The notes under the pieces were generated by a model, which ran no database searches, was not told the origin of the DNA, and saw only the letters and a program-made list of their open reading frames with translations. 21,648 nucleotides of DNA from positions 1-21,648 of the forward strand of contig JAFAFM010000043.1 of the NCBI GenBank assembly GCA_023423495.1, given 5' to 3'. Each line of letters opens with the position of its first letter. The first letter of the stretch is position 1. Below are positions 1 to 7,892 of this stretch, piece by piece. This DNA comes from Armatimonadota bacterium. GTDB taxonomy: Bacteria; Armatimonadota; Fimbriimonadia; Fimbriimonadales; Fimbriimonadaceae. The position numbers and the translations under genes are program-made.

Positions 1-2
1 GA

Positions 3-554
3 GTTATCTTCCGAGCGGAAATAGACGCCGACACCGATCTTGGTAGGTTGGCTAACAGCTACATCAAGCGGGGCGAACTCGTACCCAACGGCATAACCAT
101 CGAAATGATGGCGAAGCGCATCCGAAGTGAAGATGTCCGGAAGCACGGATTCGTGTTGGATGGTTTTCCCAGGACGATGCGTCAGGCAGAGGCGCTCGAC
201 GAGATGCTTCTCGAGCTTGAAATGCCGCTCGACCGAGTCATATCTATCGAAGTCGACGATGAAATCATTCTTCAAAGGCTAGCCGGTCGGATGGGATGCA
301 CCAAATGCGGTGAGATCTATCACAGCATCAACAAACCACCCAAGCGCGAGGGCATTTGCGATCGATGCAACAGTCCCCTTTTTGTACGAAGTGACGACCA
401 ACCCGAAACGATTCGGGAAAGATTGAGAGTCTTTCGTGAGAACACAGCGCCCGTTCGTGATTTTTATCAAGCGAAGGGACTTCTGCACGTCGTCGATGGC
501 GCGTTGGACCCGGAAGATGCCTACAACGAGATTGTGGACGGGGTTTCTGCTTGA
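3..554 (+). CDS. adk: Adenylate kinase, 5'-truncated by the window edge
   Basis: Cytoplasmic nucleoside monophosphate kinase (ATP + AMP = 2 ADP). The reading frame is already open at the left edge. About 184 codons are visible, and the P-loop N-terminus (roughly 30-35 residues) lies outside. Visible family marks are the AMP-binding segment GELVPNG, the DGFPRT motif near position 165, and a four-cysteine zinc-type LID with C-x2-C-x16-C-x2-C spacing (Cys codons at 297, 306, 357 and 366). The arginine-rich RERLRVF segment follows. The four-Cys LID is the structural-zinc form known from many Gram-positive and deep-branching bacteria; E. coli lacks it. The stop codon overlaps the TTG start of map in a TTGA junction, so the two are translationally coupled. 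In most bacteria secY lies just upstream; that cannot be seen here. Confidence 0.96.
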   Translation, partial: VIFRAEIDADTDLGRLANSYIKRGELVPNGITIEMMAKRIRSEDVRKHGFVLDGFPRTMRQAEALDEMLLELEMPLDRVISIEVDDEIILQRLAGRMGCTKCGEIYHSINKPPKREGICDRCNSPLFVRSDDQPETIRERLRVFRENTAPVRDFYQAKGLLHVVDGALDPEDAYNEIVDGVSA

Positions 555-1303
555 TCTATCTGAAATCTAAATCAGAGATTGAGATGATGCGGAAGTCTGG
601 CAAGGTGGTCGCCAGAACCATCCGCCAGCTTTACGAAGCAATTGTCCCCGGGAAGACAACGACTCGAATTCTTGATGAACTCGCGGGCCGCCTGATCGCT
701 GAAGCAGGCGGGGTCCCTTCCTTCCTCAACTATCGCGGATACACCGCCAACACCTGCCTTTCGGTCAACGACGTGGTGATCCATGGCATGCCGAATGACA
801 TCCCGATTGTCGACGGCGACATCATCGACATCGACGTCGGCGTGTTATTGGATGGCTGGCATGCGGATAGCGCGTGGACATTTCCGATTGGAACCGTCTC
901 CTCCGACGCTCAGCGGTTGCTTAACATCTCCCGGGAATGTCTGTTCCAGGGCATTGGCCAAGCCAAAGTGGGAAATCGGATCGGGGATATCGCCTCGACT
1001 GTCCAACGGTACGCCGAGAGTCATGGTTACGGCGTGGTCAAAGAATTGGTCGGCCACGGCATCGGTCGGAAGCTTCATGAAGAGCCGGTGAACGTCCCAA
1101 ACTATGGCAAGCCGGGCAAAGGAGAGCTACTCCGCGAAGGCTGCACGATTTGCATCGAGCCTATGATCAATCAGGGAACGGCAAAGATCGTAACGATGCC
1201 GGATAACTGGACGATCAAAACAGCGGACGGCAAACTCAGCGCTCACTTCGAGCATACAATCGCGATTACCCGGGATGGCCCGGACATCTTAACGATCGAG
1301 TAA
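551..1303 (+). CDS. map: Methionine aminopeptidase, type I
   Basis: Removes the initiator methionine from nascent proteins in the cytoplasm. The 250-residue product is the short type I form with no N-terminal extension. The dinuclear-metal ligands are all visible: Asp95 (DIDVG), Asp106 (WHADSAW), His169 (GHGIGRKLHEEP), Glu203 (IEPMI) and Glu234 (FEHTIAI); the substrate histidine is His78 (VIHGMP). The start is a TTG inside the adk stop (TTGA), giving a 4-base overlap and translational coupling. In the classical spc operon map is followed by infA, rpmJ and rpsM. Here the next gene is an exported peptidase 40 bases on, so the ribosomal cluster ends at map. Confidence 0.97.
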   Translation: MIYLKSKSEIEMMRKSGKVVARTIRQLYEAIVPGKTTTRILDELAGRLIAEAGGVPSFLNYRGYTANTCLSVNDVVIHGMPNDIPIVDGDIIDIDVGVLLDGWHADSAWTFPIGTVSSDAQRLLNISRECLFQGIGQAKVGNRIGDIASTVQRYAESHGYGVVKELVGHGIGRKLHEEPVNVPNYGKPGKGELLREGCTICIEPMINQGTAKIVTMPDNWTIKTADGKLSAHFEHTIAITRDGPDILTIE

Positions 1304-1343
1304 GAAGGAAACTGCGCCCTACTGGGCGAACGTATTCACAATC

Positions 1344-2867
1344 ATGTCTTTATCTCCGACGGTGCGTGGGTCGCTAGCGGCCGCCCTCCTCGTATTGCCG
1401 CTTGCCGCGACGTCTCAGTTTGCTGGACCCAAGCCCGTTCCCGCCGAATGGAAGAAGGGCTTCGATGCAATTTCTCCGGCCGATGCCAAGACTTGGCTTT
1501 CCTACCTGGCGGGCCCCGAGTGCGCTGGCCGCGGAACGGGTCAGCCTGGATATCAGAAAGCAGCCGACTATATGGCCGCACGGTTTAAAGAATTCGGCTT
1601 AAAGCCAGTCGGAGATAACGGCACCTATTTTCAAGGTGTCCCATTCCTTCGACACCAAATCAACGGAAACACCTCATATCTTTCGAAGGCGGACGGAAGC
1701 GGTCGCCATATCGCGTTGAAGAATTTCTCGCTCAACACGGGCGGTGGAGATTTCGAGCTGTCCGCTCCGGTGGTATTTGTCCGAGCTAAGGGCAACGCTA
1801 GCCTTCCCAATCCAGAGGCTGTAAAGGGCAAGATTGTCGTGGTATTTCCTGATTCGACGGGAGTTCCTCGACGCCTTCGCCAAGACTTGTTCAGAGCCCA
1901 AGCCGGGCTGATCTTGACGGTTCAAGAGAAAGTAGGTGAGCCCAACTGGAGCGTGAGACAAGGCAAGCTTGCAGATTTTCGACCAAGTTCTCGGGCCAGC
2001 AGCGGCACGATCACGGCCGCCCTTGCCCGCCAGCTGTTGAAGGAACATAACGTCGCGGAAGACTTTTACGCGAAGACGATTGTCGCGGACACCATGGAGA
2101 CCAGCCAAGGCGCGTTCGACATGAAGATTGTCACTAAATCAAAGATAGAAGAGATCAAAGTTCCGAACGTCGTTGGCTTGATCGAAGGTTCCGATCCCGT
2201 ACTCAAAAATGAGGTCGTTGTCGCCGGTTCTCACCTGGACCACATGGGTACCGATGGAACTACGATTTGGTATGGCGCGGACGACGATGGTTCGGGAAGC
2301 ACGGCCCTGATTCAGTTGGCCAAGGCGTTTGCGACAAACCCTGTTAAGCCTAAGCGCAGCGTGCTGTTCCTCGCTTTTTGTGGCGAGGAGATGGGTCTAA
2401 TTGGCTCTGGATACTACGTTCAAAACCCAATATTCCCCCTCGATAAGACCCAAATGTTGATGCAAATGGACATGGTCGGCCGTGACTCGTATGGCGCTCA
2501 GAACGGTGATCAGAACCGGATCGACAAGGTTGAGGAGAATCGCGACACGATGCGATTGGTTGGTTCAAAGCGGATTAGCCAAGAACTCGATGATATTATC
2601 CAAGACGTGAACCAGCATGTCGGCTTCAAGTTCAAGTACGACGGCGAAGACGTTTACACTCGGAGCGACCACTACAACTTTGCGCGAAACGGTATTCCGA
2701 TCGCCTTCCAGTTCTGTGGATTCACTCCTGACTACCACCAGCCGACGGATACGGTCGACAAGATCAACTTTGACAAGATCTCCAACGCGGCGCGATTGTC
2801 CTATCTAACTCTAATGAAAGTTGGAAATCTCGATGGCAAGTTGAAGCGGAACGCCTCGGGCAACTAA
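1344..2867 (+). CDS. Exported M28-family zinc metallopeptidase
   Basis: Predicted secreted or periplasmic aminopeptidase-type enzyme of 507 residues. An N-terminal signal peptide (about residues 1-25, hydrophobic core LAAALLVLPLAA) is followed by the M28 fold. A PA-like insert spans about residues 110-260. The co-catalytic zinc site is recognisable: His297 (GSHLDH), the Asp313-315 cluster (GADDDGSG), Glu348-Glu349 (FCGEEMG), Asp376 (MDMVGR) and His465 (DYHQPTD). This ligand set matches active aminopeptidase or carboxypeptidase Q-like members; the substrate cannot be inferred. No Shine-Dalgarno is visible before the ATG, and a weak TATTCA at 1333-1338 sits 5 bases upstream. It is transcribed in the same direction as map but ends at its own terminator. 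Confidence 0.93.
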   Translation: MSLSPTVRGSLAAALLVLPLAATSQFAGPKPVPAEWKKGFDAISPADAKTWLSYLAGPECAGRGTGQPGYQKAADYMAARFKEFGLKPVGDNGTYFQGVPFLRHQINGNTSYLSKADGSGRHIALKNFSLNTGGGDFELSAPVVFVRAKGNASLPNPEAVKGKIVVVFPDSTGVPRRLRQDLFRAQAGLILTVQEKVGEPNWSVRQGKLADFRPSSRASSGTITAALARQLLKEHNVAEDFYAKTIVADTMETSQGAFDMKIVTKSKIEEIKVPNVVGLIEGSDPVLKNEVVVAGSHLDHMGTDGTTIWYGADDDGSGSTALIQLAKAFATNPVKPKRSVLFLAFCGEEMGLIGSGYYVQNPIFPLDKTQMLMQMDMVGRDSYGAQNGDQNRIDKVEENRDTMRLVGSKRISQELDDIIQDVNQHVGFKFKYDGEDVYTRSDHYNFARNGIPIAFQFCGFTPDYHQPTDTVDKINFDKISNAARLSYLTLMKVGNLDGKLKRNASGN

Positions 2868-2876
2868 CACAGCTCG

Positions 2877-2909
2877 GCGGGCCAGGGAGTTTCCCCGGCC
2901 CGCTTTTTG
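2877..2909 (+). terminator. Rho-independent terminator of the M28 peptidase gene
   Basis: A seven-base GC stem (GCGGGCC, 2877-2883, with GGCCCGC, 2897-2903) is extended by an inner G/C stretch and followed directly by TTTTTG (2904-2909). The hairpin begins ten bases after the peptidase stop. There is no T-run on the opposite strand, so it is one-directional and does not serve the convergent methyltransferase gene. Confidence 0.9.
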
Positions 2910-2910
2910 T

Positions 2911-3723
2911 TTAGGGCTTGATCGCCTCGAAGATGAGCGCCTGCATTCGGGCGTTGAGTGGATTATCGCCAAACCTCGCGGCTAATGCGTTGGCAAGCAA
3001 ATCTCGAAGGTTTTCAGGATTTCGGCCGCTCTCTTGGATTAGTCCAAAAAGTGGAGAGCCAAATACAAGGGCCGTGGCCGCGTCCTTCGCAGATGGAGCA
3101 GTAGACGTTGCGGGAATTCGCTCCACCTTCGCTTCCTTGAAGCCCGCGGCGCGGAGATTCTCCAAAATCGGAGCCTCTTCGTGACAGCCAAAGGGGATAT
3201 GGAGGAATCCGGGCGGTCCTGGCTCAATTTGGTCCGTCAGCGCTCTGTAGGTTTCTTGGGCAATCTCGTTTTGATCCCTACTATCCCAGGTGTCAAACAA
3301 GTACCTTCCGCCTGGCCGAAGGACGCGAAAGGCCTCTCTTACGGCAACCGCCGGGTCTTCTAAAAACATGTAGCCGAACTGCATTACGACCGCGTCGAAG
3401 CTGGCATCTTCAAATGGCAGCGCGTTGGCATCAGCCTGTTTCCAAGTGACGTTAACATTCGGGCGGACACGCTTGCCGTGGTCCATCATGTCCTCGTTTA
3501 GATCGGTCGCAACGATATTCGCTTCGGGGTTTTCACGTCGCAAGCATTCTGTGAGGATTCCGGTTCCGGCCGCGATTTCCAAAATATCCTTTAGATGACT
3601 ACGAGCCACCCGCCGCCCCATTTCTTCGGCATATGGCCTCATGTACATGGGCACCATATAAGTCTCGTAATTTTCGGGCACATTGCCCACGAAGGAAGTC
3701 GGAGTTGTTAGAGAAGTTTGCAT
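2911..3723 (-). CDS. Class I SAM-dependent methyltransferase (UbiE/COQ5-like fold)
   Basis: 270-residue cytoplasmic methyltransferase; the substrate is unknown. Motif I is ILEIAAGTG (residues 47-55), the ribose-binding acid is Asp74 (VATDLN), motif II is the ADANALPFEDASFDAV stretch (about 98-112), and LRPGG (135-139) marks the post-motif turn. The frame stays open upstream to 3852, but that extension would overlap the SulP gene and lacks a ribosome-binding site. The ATG at 3723 is preceded by GGAGGG five bases away at 3727-3732 and aligns with the usual family N-terminus, so I chose it. It lies 43 bases after the SulP stop on the same strand, probably co-transcribed. Confidence 0.88.
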   Translation of the reverse strand: MQTSLTTPTSFVGNVPENYETYMVPMYMRPYAEEMGRRVARSHLKDILEIAAGTGILTECLRRENPEANIVATDLNEDMMDHGKRVRPNVNVTWKQADANALPFEDASFDAVVMQFGYMFLEDPAVAVREAFRVLRPGGRYLFDTWDSRDQNEIAQETYRALTDQIEPGPPGFLHIPFGCHEEAPILENLRAAGFKEAKVERIPATSTAPSAKDAATALVFGSPLFGLIQESGRNPENLRDLLANALAARFGDNPLNARMQALIFEAIKP

Positions 3724-3726
3724 AAT

Positions 3727-3732
3727 CCCTCC
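3727..3732 (-). promoter_or_regulatory. Ribosome-binding site deciding the methyltransferase start
   Basis: GGAGGG on the minus strand, four bases from the ATG at 3723. It is one of the few strong Shine-Dalgarno sequences in the window, and it separates the true start from the longer open frame. Confidence 0.8.
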
Positions 3733-3766
3733 GCTAATATTCTCCGACGAATTTGCACAGAAAAAA

Positions 3767-5443
3767 TCACTGACTTTCGAGATGAGCCTCGCCAATATGT
3801 CGTGCTCGCTGAATGGCGTCATGGACGTTGACGCAATAATTCTCCACTCCAATCATCTCAGGAAATTTCGCGTTGCGCAATAGACGGTCGGGCTGCTCTC
3901 GAGCCGCGCACACTACCAAACGTCGGCTCGTGTGCGCCAATGCATGGGCAAAACTCTCCAACGCCTGGATTCCCGTTGCATCGATGGCGGTCATATTGCG
4001 AAGCCGCAGAATCACGACCCGGGGCAGGGCATCGATTTGAGATTTGATTTCGTCCAATTTGTCCGTGGAGCCGAATAGGAAGGGGCCGTGGATTCGGAAA
4101 AGCGCGACCCCCTCCGGAAGTTCATCGAAGCTAAGCAAGTGCTCCTTACCTTGTTTAAGATAGTCGTCTGTCACGCGGGTCACGGTGGTCGTGCGCGTCA
4201 CTTTGGATATGTAAAGCAGTCCCGCCAGGATCATGCCGGCCTGCACGGCGACAGTTAGGTCGGCAAATACGGTCAGGAAAAAGGTCACGATCCATACCGC
4301 TCCATCTGCCCGGGAGATGCTTAGAACGTGAGGAATCTCCTTCCATTCACCCATGTTGTAGCTGACCATCATGAGAATGGAGGCGAGGATGGCGATGGGA
4401 ATGTGGTTTGCCAAGGGCGCGGCGACCAGCAGGATGATCAGTAGCGCTAAGGCGTGAATGATGCCGGAGATCGGCGTCTTTGCCCCACTTCGGATGTTGG
4501 TGGCGGTGCGTGCGATCGCTCCGGTCGCGGGGATGCCGCCAAAGAGCGGCGAAGCCACGTTGGATATCCCTTGGCCAATCAATTCGACGTTAGGATTGTG
4601 ACGGTCTCCGGTCATCCGATCTGCGACCACCGCGGACATCAGTGACTCGATCGCTCCCAACATCGCTACGGTAACGGCAGGAGAGATCAGGCTCTGCACT
4701 GCGCTCATCGTTATTTGAGGGAAAGCAAATCCTGGAAGCCCTTGGGGGATGCCACCAAAACGAGTGCCGATCGTTTCGACCGGGAATTTTAGCGTGGCCG
4801 TAAGCAAAGTCCCCACAAGGAGAACAACGATGGAACCCGGAATCTTCTTAACCACGAACTGGAAGAAGATTAAGGTGGCCAGCCCGCCAATGGCAAGAAG
4901 CGTGGGCGCGGACTGCGCAGTGTGAAAGTTATCAGCGATGACCGCAATTCGGCCGATGAAATCGCCGGGCAAGTTTTCAATTTGCAGGCCGAAGAAATCT
5001 TTGATCTGGGTGCTGGCGATCAGCAGCGCAATCCCGTTTGTGAACCCGACTACAACGGGTCGCGGAATGAACTTCACTGCCGAGCCAAGCCCCGTCAATC
5101 CGAGACCAATCAAGATCAATCCGGCCATTAAAGTGCAAATTGCTAGCCCATTGATGCCGTGCTGAGTGACGATGCCGTAAACGACAACCACGAATGCCCC
5201 GGTCGGACCACTGATCTGCGTCGAAGAACCACCGAAGGCTGAGCAAAGGAACCCGGCGATGATAGCCGTATAGATCCCCGCCTGCGGAGGGACGCCGCTG
5301 CTGATCGCAAAGGCCATTGCAAGCGGCAATGCAACCAATCCAACAGTCAATCCGGCGATAAGGTCGGCAATGAACTTCTGAAGACTGTATTCTCTCAGCG
5401 AGAGCACGCTCTTCGGGAGCCACGCTGATGCGGGGGAGGCCAT
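3767..5443 (-). CDS. SulP-family anion transporter with C-terminal STAS domain
   Basis: Inner-membrane anion transporter (sulfate, bicarbonate or another oxyanion; specificity not readable) of 558 residues. The N-terminal transmembrane domain carries the SulP signature around residues 36-90 (LPLAMAFAISSGVPPQAGIYT, then QISGPTGAF). About 10-14 membrane segments follow, to about residue 415. A cytoplasmic STAS domain occupies about residues 430-540 and includes the conserved AIDATGIQAL loop. A TTG lies directly upstream of the ATG, and I chose the ATG. No Shine-Dalgarno is present. TTGCGT (5475-5480) and TAATCT (5451-5456), 18 bases apart and seven bases from the ATG, suggest a leaderless mRNA. 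No carbonic anhydrase or sulfur gene is adjacent. The methyltransferase follows. Confidence 0.94.
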   Translation of the reverse strand: MASPASAWLPKSVLSLREYSLQKFIADLIAGLTVGLVALPLAMAFAISSGVPPQAGIYTAIIAGFLCSAFGGSSTQISGPTGAFVVVVYGIVTQHGINGLAICTLMAGLILIGLGLTGLGSAVKFIPRPVVVGFTNGIALLIASTQIKDFFGLQIENLPGDFIGRIAVIADNFHTAQSAPTLLAIGGLATLIFFQFVVKKIPGSIVVLLVGTLLTATLKFPVETIGTRFGGIPQGLPGFAFPQITMSAVQSLISPAVTVAMLGAIESLMSAVVADRMTGDRHNPNVELIGQGISNVASPLFGGIPATGAIARTATNIRSGAKTPISGIIHALALLIILLVAAPLANHIPIAILASILMMVSYNMGEWKEIPHVLSISRADGAVWIVTFFLTVFADLTVAVQAGMILAGLLYISKVTRTTTVTRVTDDYLKQGKEHLLSFDELPEGVALFRIHGPFLFGSTDKLDEIKSQIDALPRVVILRLRNMTAIDATGIQALESFAHALAHTSRRLVVCAAREQPDRLLRNAKFPEMIGVENYCVNVHDAIQRARHIGEAHLESQ

Positions 5444-5450
5444 CAAAGGT

Positions 5451-5480
5451 AGATTAACGGATAACGCGGAGCGGACGCAA
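5451..5480 (-). promoter_or_regulatory. Candidate promoter of the SulP gene
   Basis: Minus-strand TTGCGT (5475-5480), an 18-base spacer and TAATCT (5451-5456), whose end is seven bases before the ATG at 5443. Both hexamers match consensus only partly. The placement implies transcription starting at or next to the start codon. Confidence 0.4.
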
Positions 5481-5530
5481 AATGGATGGACTTATCCCCT
5501 AGTGCCTAAGTCGGCAAGGACAGTCAGAAA

Positions 5531-6421
5531 ATGAGCCGCAACCCTGGAATTCCCTTGGATTTAACTTGGGTCGAGTCCGCCCAAGTGGATGAATCCGTTA
5601 TTAAAGTTCAAGCTGAGTCTCTAGAACGACGAGACTTGCTTAACGCGCCTTCCGCAACCGAATACCTTCAATTGGCGGTGAGTTGCATGGACTTGACCAG
5701 TCTCAAGGGCGATGAAACCTCCGCAGATATTCACGATTTATGCCGAGCAGCCCAACATCCCGTAGCTGGCGCCGAGATTCAGGTCGCCGCGGTTTGTGTG
5801 TATGACCGCATGGTCTCGACCGCACTTCAAGCGCTGCAGGGAACTGCGGTTCAAGTTGCCGCCGTCACGGCCGGATTTCCGCAAGGGCATGCCTCTTTTG
5901 ATGTGCGGATTAGCGATATCTTAAACTCCGTGAATCGTGGAGCCGACGAGATCGACGTGGTGATCGATCGCAGCCTGGCGTTGGAGGGCAACTGGACCGA
6001 GCTATACGACGAAATTGTGCAGTTACGCATAGCTTGCGGCCCGGCTAAATTGAAGCTCATTTTGGCGGCCGGCGACCTTGGAAGTTTGACCGTCGTGTAC
6101 ATAACCGCTTTGGTGGCAATGATGGCGGGGGCGGACTTCATCAAAACCTCGACCGGCAGAGAACAAATAAATGCGACCCTGCCTATCGGATTAGTAATGA
6201 CGAGTGCGATCCGAGATTACAAGCGGCATACGGGTTACAAAGTCGGGCTAAAGCCAGCCGGAGGCATCCGAACTACAGAAAAAGCACTGCAGTGGGTGGC
6301 GCTCGTGCAAGAGGAATTGGGTGATGATTGGCTCCACCCTGGACTGTTCCGGATTGGCGCTTCAAGTCTGTTGAAGGATCTGGCCCGAGAGCTTGATTCG
6401 CGGGCCGACGTGCAACTTTGA
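5531..6421 (+). CDS. deoC: Deoxyribose-phosphate aldolase
   Basis: Cytoplasmic class I aldolase that splits 2-deoxyribose-5-phosphate into glyceraldehyde-3-phosphate and acetaldehyde in deoxynucleoside salvage. At 296 residues it is longer than the ~220-residue short form and resembles the longer E. coli type. The Schiff-base lysine is Lys205 (FIKTSTGR). The second catalytic lysine is Lys241 (GLKPAGGIRT), and the acid is probably Asp142 (GADEIDVV). The usual IIETGEL segment reads ILAAGDL (177-183), an unusual substitution between two otherwise well-kept motifs. AAGGA at 5516-5520 lies ten bases before the ATG. The MFS gene starts 17 bases downstream, so the pair is likely one operon. Confidence 0.93.
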   Translation: MSRNPGIPLDLTWVESAQVDESVIKVQAESLERRDLLNAPSATEYLQLAVSCMDLTSLKGDETSADIHDLCRAAQHPVAGAEIQVAAVCVYDRMVSTALQALQGTAVQVAAVTAGFPQGHASFDVRISDILNSVNRGADEIDVVIDRSLALEGNWTELYDEIVQLRIACGPAKLKLILAAGDLGSLTVVYITALVAMMAGADFIKTSTGREQINATLPIGLVMTSAIRDYKRHTGYKVGLKPAGGIRTTEKALQWVALVQEELGDDWLHPGLFRIGASSLLKDLARELDSRADVQL

Positions 6422-6438
6422 GCTAGTAAACTGCCCGG

Positions 6439-7689
6439 GTGCCCATTGCCGCTCGACTGCCCGCCTTGGCACATCGAGATTTCCGAAACTTCGTCTTAGG
6501 CAGCTTCATTTCTAATGTCGGCGGCAGTGTGCAGATGTGGGCGGTGGCTTGGCATGTCTACTACCTGACCCAAAACCCGTTCATGTCGGGCCTGGTGGCG
6601 GGCATCAGGGTAGTGCCTTTATTGATGTTCAGCATGGCGGGCGGGGTTTTTGCCGATCGCTACAACCGGCGCACGATCCTTCTCATCACTCAGACCTGCA
6701 TGGCGCTCTTCGCCTTTGCCATTTCCGGGATCACGCTTGCAGGACATGCAACCGCCTGGAGCCTGATTGCCCTCGTCACCCTAGCCGTCATCCCTATGGC
6801 TTTTAATAATCCGACCCGCCAGGCGATGATGGTTACGCTTGTCCCGAGGTCAGTCTTTCCAAATGCTGCCAGTGTCAATGGCATCCAATGGCGGATGAGC
6901 GAAGTATTGGGCCCGGTGATCGCAGGTGTTCTGATCGGGCTTCCAATCGGCCCGATCAGGGGACTAACACTGTGTTACGCGTTCAATGCGCTGTCCTTCG
7001 CCGCGCTTATTTACGCAGTGTGGATCCTCCCAAACCCAATTTCACCAGAGCGTACGAGTCGGCTGACCGTCCCCATGATGCTGAATTTGGTAAAAGAAGG
7101 GTTGAAGTTTGTATGGGGAAAGCCGGTTCTTCGGCAGTCCATGACACTCGACTTTTGGGCTACCTTCCTCTCGGCGGCGGATGCATTGCTGCCCGCTTTC
7201 GCGGACATCCTAAAGCTTGGCCCTGAAGGTTATGGACTCCTTGCTTCATCGGCAGGTATCGGTGCGCTGATCGCTTCCGTCGTGTTGGCTTTGTCCCCAC
7301 CCATTCGGCATCAGGGTCGATGGGTGCTTGCGATGGTCGCGATTTATGGCCTTGTGACGGTCGGTTTCGGCTTAAGTGTGAACTTAGTCACGGCGATGCT
7401 CTTCTTGGCCGCTACGGGCGCGGCAGACATGGTTTCTACGGTCTTGCGACAGACCATCCGCCAATTAAGTACGCCAGATGAGGTCAGAGGAAGAATGTCG
7501 GCCACCTCGATGGTCTTCAACATGGCCGGGCCTCGTCTTGGAGATTTGGAATCTGGAGCGCTTGCCGTGCTTTTGAGCCCACGTTTGTCCATTATCATCG
7601 GTGGACTTGGGTGTATGGTTGTGGCCCTGATTTACTCTCTCAAGGGAAAAGAGTTGATGGCTTACGAGCACAGCACCGAGGACCTCTGA
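6439..7689 (+). CDS. MFS transporter, EntS/TRS-like exporter group
   Basis: 416-residue inner-membrane major facilitator with about 10-12 hydrophobic segments. The diagnostic loop 2-3 motif is present as GGVFADRYNRR (about residues 69-79), and the protein has the N-terminal LAHRDFRNFVLGSFISNVG pattern of the MFS_3 exporter group. The substrate is unknown. That group includes siderophore and drug exporters, whereas the deoC neighbour would hint at a sugar or nucleoside; neither is proven. Translation probably begins at GTG 6439, because the frame closes soon upstream and the deoC stop is 17 bases away. I see no good Shine-Dalgarno. Confidence 0.88.
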   Translation: MPIAARLPALAHRDFRNFVLGSFISNVGGSVQMWAVAWHVYYLTQNPFMSGLVAGIRVVPLLMFSMAGGVFADRYNRRTILLITQTCMALFAFAISGITLAGHATAWSLIALVTLAVIPMAFNNPTRQAMMVTLVPRSVFPNAASVNGIQWRMSEVLGPVIAGVLIGLPIGPIRGLTLCYAFNALSFAALIYAVWILPNPISPERTSRLTVPMMLNLVKEGLKFVWGKPVLRQSMTLDFWATFLSAADALLPAFADILKLGPEGYGLLASSAGIGALIASVVLALSPPIRHQGRWVLAMVAIYGLVTVGFGLSVNLVTAMLFLAATGAADMVSTVLRQTIRQLSTPDEVRGRMSATSMVFNMAGPRLGDLESGALAVLLSPRLSIIIGGLGCMVVALIYSLKGKELMAYEHSTEDL

Positions 7690-7703
7690 TTTGGCCGCTC
7701 GTG

Positions 7704-7709
7704 TATAAT
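7704..7709 (+). promoter_or_regulatory. -10 element of the tRNA-Gly pair
   Basis: A perfect TATAAT ends 11 bases before the mature 5' end of the first tRNA, so transcription would start about five bases upstream of the tRNA. No convincing -35 hexamer is seen, as expected for a strong stable-RNA promoter embedded just after the MFS stop codon. Confidence 0.65.
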
Positions 7710-7720
7710 CATCCCAGCGC

Positions 7721-7794
7721 GCGGGTGTAGCTTAGTGGTAAAGCTCTAGCCTTCCAAGCTAGCTATGCGGGTTCGATTCCCGCCACCCGCTCCA
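7721..7794 (+). tRNA. tRNA-Gly (anticodon UCC)
   Basis: Full cloverleaf. The acceptor stem GCGGGTG (7721-7727) pairs with CACCCGC (7784-7790). The D-arm contains TAGCTTAGTGGTA. The anticodon stem CTAGC/GCTAG encloses CTTCCAA with anticodon TCC at 7753-7755. The T-arm is CGGGTTCGATTCCCG. The discriminator is U, and CCA is encoded (7792-7794). It reads GGA and, by wobble, GGG codons. Confidence 0.97.
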
Positions 7795-7810
7795 AAATCA
7801 CGTTTGGCGA

Positions 7811-7885
7811 GCGGGCGTAACTCAGTGGTAGAGTGCGACCTTCCCAAGGTTGAAGTCGCGAGTTCGAATCTCGTCGCCCGCTCCA
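7811..7885 (+). tRNA. tRNA-Gly (anticodon CCC)
   Basis: The acceptor stem GCGGGCG (7811-7817) pairs with CGCCCGC (7875-7881). The anticodon arm CGACC/GGTTG (one G-U pair) encloses TTCCCAA with anticodon CCC at 7843-7845. The T-arm is GCGAGTTCGAATCTCGT. The discriminator is U, and CCA is encoded (7883-7885). It follows the UCC isoacceptor after 16 bases and is surely co-transcribed. It reads GGG only. Confidence 0.97.
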
Positions 7886-7892
7886 ACTCCGA

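Noticed and set aside
1315..1328. Hairpin CGCCC-TACT-GGGCG after map as a terminator
   Set aside because: Only five pairs and no T-run follows.
3724..3852. Longer N-terminus for the methyltransferase
   Set aside because: It would overlap the SulP coding end and lacks a ribosome site. The ATG at 3723 has a strong GGAGGG and matches the family start.
7721..7885. tRNA-Gly pair as an integration site for a mobile element
   Set aside because: No integrase, no repeated tRNA 3' end and no foreign-looking genes are nearby.
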